A stretch of DNA of 12,493 nt, from positions 1-12,493 of the forward strand of contig NZ_JBQCEE010000079.1 of assembly GCF_051960575.1 (NCBI RefSeq). Direction: 5' to 3'. Made by a program: the position numbers and the translations under genes. Positions 7,801-12,493 of the stretch are shown here, in pieces; position 1 is the stretch's first letter; each line of letters starts with the position of its first letter. The notes under the pieces are model-generated. The model was not told the origin of the DNA and made no database searches. It was given only the letters and a program-made list of their open reading frames with translations. This stretch comes from JBQCEE01 sp051960575 (GTDB taxonomy: Bacteria; Actinomycetota; Actinomycetes; Mycobacteriales; Jatrophihabitantaceae).

Positions 7801-8388
7801 CTGCTGAAGGCCCTGCTCGGCCTCGTCCCCACCAGCGGCACGCTGACGCTCACCGCGGACGGGCGCTCGGTCGCGGTCGCCGACCTCGACCCGGCCCTGC
7901 GCCACCGGTCGGTCGCCGGGTCGCTGCAGGGCGACCACGTCTTCCAGGCCACGCTGCGCGACAACGTGCGCGTGGTCGTGCCGGAGGCCTCCGACGCCGA
8001 GCTCGACCGCGTCGCCCGCCTGGCCGGCCTCGCCGACGTGATCGCGGCACTGCCCGACGGCTGGGACACCGCCGCGGGCACGGACGGCGACCGGCTCTCC
8101 GGCGGCCAGCGCCAGCGCCTGCTGCTCGCCCGGGCCCTCCTCGCCGACCCGCAGGTGCTGGTGCTCGACGAGCCCACCGCGCACCTGGACGCGGACACCG
8201 AGGCCGCCGTCCTCGCCGACGTCCTGACGGCCACCCGGCACCGCACCCTCGTCGTCACCACCCACCGCAGCGCGGCCGCGCACGCGCTCGGCGAGGTGCT
8301 GGATCTCGACGCCGTCGACCCGGCCGGCACGCCCGACGGGCCACCGGCGCGCACCGCGGTGGCCGGCACCGCCGGGCCGGGCCGATGA
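4894..8388 (+). CDS. cydDC: CydD-CydC fused thiol-exporting ABC transporter
   Basis: A 1164-residue fusion of both halves of the CydDC exporter, which moves cysteine/glutathione-type reduced thiols (low-molecular-weight thiols in general) out of the cytoplasm and is required to assemble cytochrome bd. The CydD half (about 1-560) has a six-span domain, Walker A GPSGAGKS (371-378), a VSAGQ signature (Ser472), Walker B LLDEP (Asp503, Glu504) and His535. A Pro/His-rich linker (about 550-590) leads to the CydC half, with a second membrane domain, Walker A GASGCGKT (961-968), LSGGQ (1068-1072), Walker B VLDEP (Asp1092, Glu1093) and His1124. Both ATP sites look complete. Fusion of the two subunits is known in Streptomyces and relatives. 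The GTG start at 4894 overlaps the cydB stop, indicating coupling; the longer open frame upstream is a shadow of cydB. Residue 708 is encoded by TTA, the only TTA codon I found in the window. Confidence 0.95.
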   Translation: MSRPLDPALLRVSAPLRRHLALTVGVQLTGSVLLVLQLGLLTSAIAAVFTHHAVTATTTRDLVLVAAAAAVRGGLRAAQEYFGETASLRVRADLRRQALDALERLGSGWAAQQPAGRLVTDLGAGLDGLHGWTTQALPALVACATTPPLVLAAIAWADWQAALVLAVLIPLVPLLLALVGITTKRRVERQYAVLQHLSGHFVDLLRGLTTLAVYGQVRRQARTVEAASERYRRHTMGALRIAFLSAMVLDLAAALSVAIVAVDVGLRLDSGSVAFAPALLVLFLAPEVFRPLRQFAAQYHASAEGAAAVAGVLTMLDEAKQHTRPTGATPPPCDGTVVVDTVTLRYPGRRADALAGVSLSVQPGELVALTGPSGAGKSTLLALLRGSTAPDTGEISIGVGGDLVDLRTVGRRGWAADVAWVPQRPRPNRATVADEIRLGDPSADDAAVDAVIARCHAPAAGTPLGEDGVGVSAGQRRRIALARALLRARSVQRRGAVPTVLLDEPSEDLDVDTERVVAGVVAELAGACTVVFATHSPTMVAVADREVRLTDGRITAITRRHRVTPGAPAPRHEPHTDEPVPAMVTAPLEAPRLSVRRLLRDGGLRGGLLLACVLGALAGLAGLGLTGTSTWLISRAAEHPNVQALALAVVGVRTFAIARALLRYGERLVSHDVALRLMARLRVAVFTALAGRARTALALAQPRRGDALRRFVGDVDGVQDAIVRGAVPVAGAAITAVAALLVVSLLVPAAGVGLAAGLAVAGLGGTLLAHRAAGDGAVLAAAVGAREARLVGVVDGIAELEAYGALPSAIDEVRAGDAQAVASGRRPALATALGAVVAGAGEAVALAAVPLTGAHAVASGTLDRTALAVLVACVLVAFEAVASLPPSAVALRGTGARLRRLGEVLSDPAAAQAGDVAAAPPAGPLGVVAAGLTVRPDRDAPPVLRDLAFTVAAGHGLAVTGASGCGKTSLLKALLGLVPTSGTLTLTADGRSVAVADLDPALRHRSVAGSLQGDHVFQATLRDNVRVVVPEASDAELDRVARLAGLADVIAALPDGWDTAAGTDGDRLSGGQRQRLLLARALLADPQVLVLDEPTAHLDADTEAAVLADVLTATRHRTLVVTTHRSAAAHALGEVLDLDAVDPAGTPDGPPARTAVAGTAGPGR

Positions 8389-8437
8389 CGTGACCGCCGT
8401 CGTGCTTTGGTCCCTGCTTCCCGACCCCCGGCGCGGC

Positions 8438-8443
8438 GAGGCT
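8438..8443 (+). promoter_or_regulatory. possible -10 box (GAGGCT) before the flavodoxin-like gene
   Basis: GAGGCT is one base off TANNNT and lies six bases before the ATG at 8450, the spacing expected for leaderless transcription in actinobacteria. The same bases GAGG (8438-8441) could instead be a Shine-Dalgarno with an eight-base spacer. No convincing -35 was seen. Confidence 0.3.
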
Positions 8444-8449
8444 GGAGCC

Positions 8450-8854
8450 ATGCTGGTCGTCCACGCCGCGCCCGACCCGTCGGTGCGCCGTCTCGCCGAA
8501 CTCGTCGCCGAGCGCCTCAGCGCCCCGTGCGTGCGCCCCGAGCAGGTCGCGCGCGAGGTCGTCGACGAGGCCGACCTGGTCGTGCTCGCCGGCGGCGGCG
8601 AGCAGCTGCTGCGCTGGCTCGACGACCCCGCCGTGCGTCCCCGTCGCGTCGCGGTGATCGCCGTGCGGCGCCGCGGGTGGCCACGCCGCGGCGGCGGTCG
8701 CGACGTGCGGCGCGCCCTGCGCCGCAAGCGGGTGCGTCCCCTCGTCGCGCCGCGGTCGTTCCGTGCCACCGCGCTCGAGCTGGCGCCGGGGCAGGAGGAA
8801 CGTGCGGCGGCGTTCGCCGACGCGGTCGCGAAGCTCGTCCGCACCGCACCCTGA
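8450..8854 (+). CDS. small degenerate flavodoxin-like protein
   Basis: A 134-residue protein of unknown role. The layout fits a flavodoxin fold: strand MLVVHA, helix SVRRLAELVAERL, strand ADLVVLAGG (after VDE), strand RRVAVIAV, then an ALRRKRVRPLVAPRSFRATA...LAPGQEERA end that resembles the 'LRRLGFRLVAPPESFxVTGTEGPLxPGELERA' ending of actinobacterial flavodoxin-family proteins (recalled from memory). The two flavin loops are not recognisable: the usual SxFGNT is AAPDPS, and GGPTHxFG is AGGGEQLLRWL. It may therefore not bind FMN. I chose the ATG at 8450, because the protein begins there with the first strand and a GAGG lies eight bases upstream. An in-frame GTG at 8390, just after the cydDC stop, would add 20 unconvincing residues. 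Its position between cydDC and the C-S lyase suggests a redox or assembly role, but that is inference. Confidence 0.65.
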   Translation: MLVVHAAPDPSVRRLAELVAERLSAPCVRPEQVAREVVDEADLVVLAGGGEQLLRWLDDPAVRPRRVAVIAVRRRGWPRRGGGRDVRRALRRKRVRPLVAPRSFRATALELAPGQEERAAAFADAVAKLVRTAP

Positions 8855-8875
8855 ACCGCGGCGCTCGTCGCCGAC

Positions 8876-8881
8876 TACGGT
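8876..8881 (+). promoter_or_regulatory. probable -10 box (TACGGT), leaderless C-S lyase mRNA
   Basis: TACGGT fits TANNNT exactly and lies seven bases before the ATG at 8889, so transcription should begin at or next to the start codon. The only SD-like bases (CAGG, 8885-8888) touch the ATG and are too close to act as a ribosome site. A poor -35-like CTGAAC is at 8851-8856. Confidence 0.5.
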
Positions 8882-8888
8882 CGGCAGG

Positions 8889-10061
8889 ATGGGTGTCACC
8901 GAGGCCGACCCGATCGACGTCCTGCGCCGCCGCAGCAGCGTGAAGTGGCGCACGTACGCACCCGACGTGCTGCCGATGTTCATCGCCGAGATGGACTTCC
9001 CGCTCGCACCGCCGATCCGGCAGGTGCTGCACGAGGCGATCGACCGCGGCGACACCGGCTACGTCGACCCGACCGACACCACGGCGGCCGAGGCGTTCGC
9101 GGACTTCGCCGCGACGGCCTGGGGCTGGACGCCCCAGCCCGACCGCACGACCACGACCACGGACGTCAGCGTGGTGATCGTCGAGTCGCTGCGGCGGCTC
9201 GTCACCCCGGGCGACGGCGTCGTGATCATGCCGCCGGTCTACCCGCCGTTCTTCGACCTGCTGCCCGAGGCGGGCGCACGGGTCGTCGAGGTGCCGTTGC
9301 TGGACGACGGCACCGGGTTCGCCATGGATCTCGACGGCATCGACCGGGCGCTGGCCGCCGGTGCCCGCGGGGTGCTGCTCTGCCATCCGCACAACCCGCT
9401 CGGCCTGCTGCACGATCGCGACAGCCTCGTCGCCCTGTCGCGCATCGTCGACCGCCGCGGCGGGTTCGTGGTCAGCGACGAGATCCACGCACCGCTCACG
9501 CACCCGGGCCGCGCCTTCGTCCCGTACCTGACTGTCTCGGACGAGGCCCGCGACCACGGCATCGCGGCGCACTCGGGCAGCAAGGCGTTCAACCTCGCCG
9601 GGCTCAAGACGGCCTTCTTCGTCGCTGCGGGCGACCGCATGACCGGGCTGATCCGGTCGCTGCCCGCGGAGGTGACCGCCCGCACCGGTCTGTTCGGGCT
9701 GCTCGCCACGCGCGCCGGCTTCGCCGAGGGCCGCGAATGGCTCGCCGCGACGGTCGAGGCGATCGAGCAGAACGTCGCGCTGCTCGACGGGCTGCTCAGC
9801 GAACGGCTGCCGCAGGCGCGACTGCGCCGCCCGCACGCCGGGTACCTCGGCTGGCTCGACCTGCGCGGGCTCGGCTGGGGCGACGATCCCGCCGTCCACG
9901 CACTCGAGCACGCCCGCGTCGCCCTCTCGAGCGGGCCCACCTTCGGGGCGCCGGGACGTGGTCATGCACGCATCAACCTGGCCTGCTCGCCGGACACCGT
10001 CGTGAGCGCCGTCGCACGGCTGGCCGCCGCCCATGCCGGCGCCTCTATCGTCGAAGGATGA
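8889..10061 (+). CDS. MalY/PatB-family PLP-dependent C-S lyase (cystathionine beta-lyase type)
   Basis: A 390-residue fold-type I PLP enzyme of the MalY/PatB group, cytoplasmic, which cleaves cystathionine or cysteine-type C-S bonds to give pyruvate, ammonia and a thiol or H2S. Hallmarks are the N-terminal KWRTYAPDVLPMFIAEMDF (MalY types read KW..Y...LP.WVADMDF), GYVDP, the HPHNPLG turn, the cofactor-binding VSDEIHAPLTHPG, and the PLP lysine Lys232 in SGSKAFNLAGLK. The length is normal for the family. The ATG at 8889 gives the short N-terminus typical of the group; the open frame further upstream overlaps the previous gene and is not needed. The stop overlaps the ndh start (ATGA). Being beside cydDC, a thiol exporter, supports a role in cysteine/thiol balance. 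A plain aminotransferase activity cannot be excluded from sequence alone. Confidence 0.88.
   Translation: MGVTEADPIDVLRRRSSVKWRTYAPDVLPMFIAEMDFPLAPPIRQVLHEAIDRGDTGYVDPTDTTAAEAFADFAATAWGWTPQPDRTTTTTDVSVVIVESLRRLVTPGDGVVIMPPVYPPFFDLLPEAGARVVEVPLLDDGTGFAMDLDGIDRALAAGARGVLLCHPHNPLGLLHDRDSLVALSRIVDRRGGFVVSDEIHAPLTHPGRAFVPYLTVSDEARDHGIAAHSGSKAFNLAGLKTAFFVAAGDRMTGLIRSLPAEVTARTGLFGLLATRAGFAEGREWLAATVEAIEQNVALLDGLLSERLPQARLRRPHAGYLGWLDLRGLGWGDDPAVHALEHARVALSSGPTFGAPGRGHARINLACSPDTVVSAVARLAAAHAGASIVEG
10046..10051 (+). promoter_or_regulatory. possible -10 box (TATCGT) before ndh
   Basis: TATCGT matches TANNNT and sits six bases before the ndh ATG, inside the last codons of the C-S lyase gene. The SD-like GAAGG (10053-10057) directly touches the ATG and is badly placed for ribosome binding. 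ndh may thus have its own leaderless transcript as well as coupled translation. No -35 was recognised. Confidence 0.35.
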
Positions 10062-11359
10062 GCGCGGCACGGGTGGTCATCGTCGGCGGCGGCTTCGCCG
10101 GCTACAACGCGGCGCGCGGCCTGCTGCGGCACGCGTCCGACGTCGAGGTCGTGCTGATCAACCCGACCGACTACTTCCTGTACCTGCCGCTGCTGCCCGA
10201 GGTCGCCGGCGGGGTGCTCGAGCCGCGCCGGATCTGCGTCTCGCTGGCCGGGCAACTACCCGGCGCGCGGCTGGTGCTCGGCGAGGTCGACCGCATCGAC
10301 CTCGACGGCCGGCGGGTCGGCTGGGTCGACCCCGACGGAGGCCGCGGCGAGCTCGAGTACGACCGGCTGGTGCTCACCGCCGGCAGCGTGAACAAGCTGC
10401 TGCCGATCCCCGGCGTCGCCGAGAACGCGCACGGCGTGCGAGGCATCGGCGAGGCGCTGTACCTGCGCGCCCACATCACCCAGCAGCTCGAGCTCGCCGC
10501 CGCGACCGACGACCGCGCCGAGCGCACGGCGCGGTGCACCTTCGTCGTCGTCGGCGCCGGCTACACGGGCACCGAGGTCGCGGCCCAGGGCGAGCTGCTC
10601 ACCAGGCGGCTCGTGCGGCAACTGCCGGCGCTGCGCGACCAGCCGATCCGCTGGGTGCTCGCCGACCTCGCCGACCGCGTGCTGCCCGAGCTCGACCGGC
10701 ACCTGTCCGCCGCCGCCGACCGGGTGCTGCGCGGCCGCGGTGTCGACGTCCGCCTCGGCCAGTCGGTCGAGCACGCCGAGCACGACGCGGTGCGGATGAG
10801 CAACGGCGAGCTCATCCCGACACGGTCGCTGATCTGGTGCGTCGGCGTGCGGCCCGACGAGCTGGTCGGCCGCCTCGGCCTCGGCACCGAGCACGGGCGT
10901 CTCGTCGTCGAGCCGACGCTGGCCGTGCCCGGCCGGCCCGAGGTCTTCGCCGGCGGTGACTGCGCCGCGGTGCCCGACCTCACCCGGCCGGGCGAGGTCA
11001 CCGGCATGACCGCGCAGCACGCCCAACGGCAGGGCAAGCTGCTCGCGCGCAACGTCGCGGCCTCCCTCGCCGGGCGCGCGCTCAAGGAGTACAAGCACCG
11101 CGACCTCGGCTTCCTCGTCGACCTCGGCGGCGCGCACGCGGCCGCCAACCCGCTGCACGTGCCCCTGGCCGGGCCGCCGGCCAAGGCGATCACCCGCGGG
11201 TACCACCTGTTCGCCATGCCGGGCAACCGCGCCCGCGTCGCCGCCGACTGGGCCTTCAACTCCGTGCTGCCGGCGCGGGCCGTCCAGCTCGGGCTGGTCA
11301 GTTCGTCGCGGGTGATGCTCGAGTGCACCGAACTCGCCGCGGAGCCCACGTCGGGATGA
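10058..11359 (+). CDS. ndh: type II NADH:quinone dehydrogenase (NDH-2)
   Basis: A 433-residue single-subunit, FAD-containing NADH dehydrogenase that sits on the inner face of the membrane and reduces (mena)quinone without pumping protons. The N-terminal FAD Rossmann motif is VGGGFAG (residues 9-15). The NADH-binding motif is VGAGYTGTE (165-173). The second FAD contact is FAGGDCA (297-303). The quinone-side stretch TAQHAQRQGKLLARN and the C-terminal KHRDLGFLVDLGG ... DWAFNSVLPARAVQLGLV (an amphipathic membrane-anchoring region) are as in actinobacterial NDH-2. The start overlaps the C-S lyase stop (ATGA), and the stop overlaps the next ATG. The long open frame upstream is a shadow of the lyase gene. 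With CydAB it would form a minimal non-pumping NADH-to-oxygen chain. A related pyridine nucleotide-disulfide oxidoreductase is the alternative, but the C-terminal half favours NDH-2. Confidence 0.92.
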   Translation: MSAARVVIVGGGFAGYNAARGLLRHASDVEVVLINPTDYFLYLPLLPEVAGGVLEPRRICVSLAGQLPGARLVLGEVDRIDLDGRRVGWVDPDGGRGELEYDRLVLTAGSVNKLLPIPGVAENAHGVRGIGEALYLRAHITQQLELAAATDDRAERTARCTFVVVGAGYTGTEVAAQGELLTRRLVRQLPALRDQPIRWVLADLADRVLPELDRHLSAAADRVLRGRGVDVRLGQSVEHAEHDAVRMSNGELIPTRSLIWCVGVRPDELVGRLGLGTEHGRLVVEPTLAVPGRPEVFAGGDCAAVPDLTRPGEVTGMTAQHAQRQGKLLARNVAASLAGRALKEYKHRDLGFLVDLGGAHAAANPLHVPLAGPPAKAITRGYHLFAMPGNRARVAADWAFNSVLPARAVQLGLVSSSRVMLECTELAAEPTSG

Positions 11360-12493
11360 CGGCCGGTGCGCGGGCCCGGCGGATCGTCGACGTGCAGCGC
11401 CAACGGCTGCGCGACGGCGGGCGTCCCGCCGCGGCCCGCACGCTGCGACTCACCGCGGCCGCGACGGCCGCGTTCGTCGTCGCCCGCGCAGTCATCGGGA
11501 CGCCGAAGCCGACCACGGCGGCCCTGACGGCGCTGCTGGTCGTGCAGGTGACGCTCGTCGGGACGCTCGCCGACACCGCCCGCCGAATCGTGAGCGTCGT
11601 GGTTGGCGTCGGCATCGCGATCGTCGTCGCCGACCTGCTCGGCTTCACCTGGTGGAGCCTGGCGCTGATCACGGCGGCGGCGCTGGCCGTCGGCCAACTG
11701 CTGCGGCTCGGGCCGCACCTGCTCGAGGTGCCGATCAGCGCGATGCTCATCCTCGCGGTCGGCGGCGCGGGGCTCGCGGCGACCGACCGGGTCTACGAGA
11801 CGCTCGTGGGCGCCGGGGTCGGCCTGGCCGCCAGCGTGCTGCTGCCGCCCCGTGTGCGCACCCGCACGGCCGGTGCCGCGATCGAGCGCCTGGCCGACGA
11901 CCTGGGCCGGCTGCTCGACGAGGTCGCCGCGGCCCTCGCCGAGCGCGAGGTCGGCCGCGACGAGGCGCAGGACTGGCTGCGTCGGGTGCGGTCGCTCGAC
12001 CACGACATCGGACGCGTCGACCGGGTGCTCGTCGACGCGGGTGAGAGCCGGCGACTCAACCCGCGGGCCCTCGGCACGGTCGACTCGACGCCCGACCTGC
12101 GCAGCGGGCTCGACGCCCTCGAGCGTTCGGCCGTCAACCTGCGCGCGGTGTTCCGCTCGCTCGCGGACGGCGCCGTCGCCCCCGGTGCCGGCGAGGCGGA
12201 CGAGGCGTCCGGCGAACCCTCCACACTTGTGGAGGCCGAGCTGCGGCGGGCCGTGGGCGTGCTGATGACCGAGCTCGCCGCGAGCGTGCGCGCCTTCGGC
12301 ACCCTCGTGCGCGCCGAGGTCGACGACGCCGACGACGCGCACACCGCCGAGCTGGCCGCGGCGCTCACCGCCGTCGGCGAGGCGCGCGCGCTGCTGGCCG
12401 GGCTGCTGCTCGCCGACGTCGATCCGGCGGTGTGGCCGCTGCGCGGCTCGTTGCTCGCCGCCGTCGACCGGCTGCTCGGCGAACTCGACGTCG
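11356..12493 (+). CDS. FUSC/aromatic acid exporter-like membrane protein (3' partial)
   Basis: An open frame from the ATG at 11356 to the window end (379 full codons, no stop). The ATG overlaps the ndh stop as ATGA. The N-terminal half has a basic lead (residues 1-28) and then closely spaced hydrophobic segments at about 30-47, 54-72, 78-96, 99-116, 124-142 and 146-164, ending in LLPPRVRTR. This matches the membrane half of FUSC / aromatic acid exporter (ArAE) proteins, including the PTTAALTALLVVQ and ETLVGAGVGLAASVLLPP stretches. Residues 168 onward form a charged, Ala/Leu/Arg/Glu-rich helical cytoplasmic domain, probably coiled-coil. The substrate is unknown. A palindromic rare-codon insert (12218-12235) lies in a likely linker between helices. 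Being last in a coupled run with ndh suggests co-transcription, though the functional link is unclear. Confidence 0.8.
   Translation, partial: MTAGARARRIVDVQRQRLRDGGRPAAARTLRLTAAATAAFVVARAVIGTPKPTTAALTALLVVQVTLVGTLADTARRIVSVVVGVGIAIVVADLLGFTWWSLALITAAALAVGQLLRLGPHLLEVPISAMLILAVGGAGLAATDRVYETLVGAGVGLAASVLLPPRVRTRTAGAAIERLADDLGRLLDEVAAALAEREVGRDEAQDWLRRVRSLDHDIGRVDRVLVDAGESRRLNPRALGTVDSTPDLRSGLDALERSAVNLRAVFRSLADGAVAPGAGEADEASGEPSTLVEAELRRAVGVLMTELAASVRAFGTLVRAEVDDADDAHTAELAAALTAVGEARALLAGLLLADVDPAVWPLRGSLLAAVDRLLGELDV
12218..12235. repeat. perfect 8+8 bp palindrome inside the FUSC gene (PSTLVE)
   Basis: CCTCCACA (12218-12225) and TGTGGAGG (12228-12235) are exact reverse complements around CT. 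In frame the stretch gives Pro-Ser-Thr-Leu-Val-Glu, using ACA and CTT, which are uncommon in this GC-rich DNA. It is closely similar to the cydA tail copy at 3753-3773 and lies after a Gly/Ala/Glu-rich stretch (GAGEADEASGE) that looks like a flexible linker. Confidence 0.5.

Noticed and set aside
6664..8388. Separate cydC gene
   Set aside because: The reading frame continues without a stop from the CydD half, and there is no ribosome site or clear start at the junction, so a fusion is the simplest reading.
8390..8449. GTG at 8390 as start of the flavodoxin-like gene
   Set aside because: The extra 20 residues show no family likeness, and the first strand of the fold begins at the ATG at 8450. 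It cannot be fully excluded because it follows the cydDC stop directly.
2362..10054. Shared octamer ATCGTCGA near the cydA and ndh starts as a common regulatory site
   Set aside because: The same octamer also occurs within coding sequence elsewhere in the window (for example near 9444 and 11382), so it is just common codon-driven sequence.

Overview
The window looks like chromosomal DNA from a high-GC actinobacterium. By eye the GC content is well above 70%. Codons end almost always in G or C, GTG starts are common, and genes overlap as GTGA or ATGA. The cydA-cydB-fused cydDC arrangement is of the Streptomyces/actinobacterial type. I cannot name the genus. All genes are on the + strand and tightly packed. 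No RNA genes, CRISPR arrays, insertion sequences or integration signs are visible. No gene-free stretch exceeds about 105 bases.

Layout: (1) Bases 2-2277 hold a two-gene ABC-2 type drug or polyketide exporter of the TnrB2/TnrB3 kind: the 3' part of the ATPase gene, then a complete permease overlapping it by GTGA. (2) A 104-base gap (2278-2381) carries a possible weak terminator hairpin and a striking 9+9 bp palindrome that abuts the cydA ribosome binding site. (3) Bases 2382-8388 are cytochrome bd oxidase and its assembly transporter: cydA, cydB and a single long cydDC fusion gene. (4) Bases 8450-8854 encode a small protein that resembles a flavodoxin but has lost its FMN-binding loops. (5) Bases 8889-10061 encode a MalY/PatB-type PLP C-S lyase. 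(6) Bases 10058-11359 encode a type II NADH dehydrogenase. (7) From 11356 to the window end runs a FUSC/aromatic-acid-exporter-like membrane protein that leaves the window without a stop.

The central block makes functional sense. NDH-2 oxidises NADH and reduces quinone without pumping protons. CydAB re-oxidises the quinol with oxygen at high affinity. CydDC exports reduced thiols needed to assemble the bd haems. The C-S lyase next door breaks down cystathionine or cysteine and may release H2S, which bd oxidases tolerate. This reads as a respiration plus thiol-homeostasis cluster for low oxygen or redox stress.

Items worth a second look are the palindrome at the cydA start, a related pair of palindromic, rare-codon inserts inside cydA and the FUSC gene, three TANNNT-like boxes 6-7 bases before start codons (probable leaderless transcription), the degenerate flavodoxin-like protein, and a lone TTA codon in cydDC. 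I do not see a wholly new kind of system.
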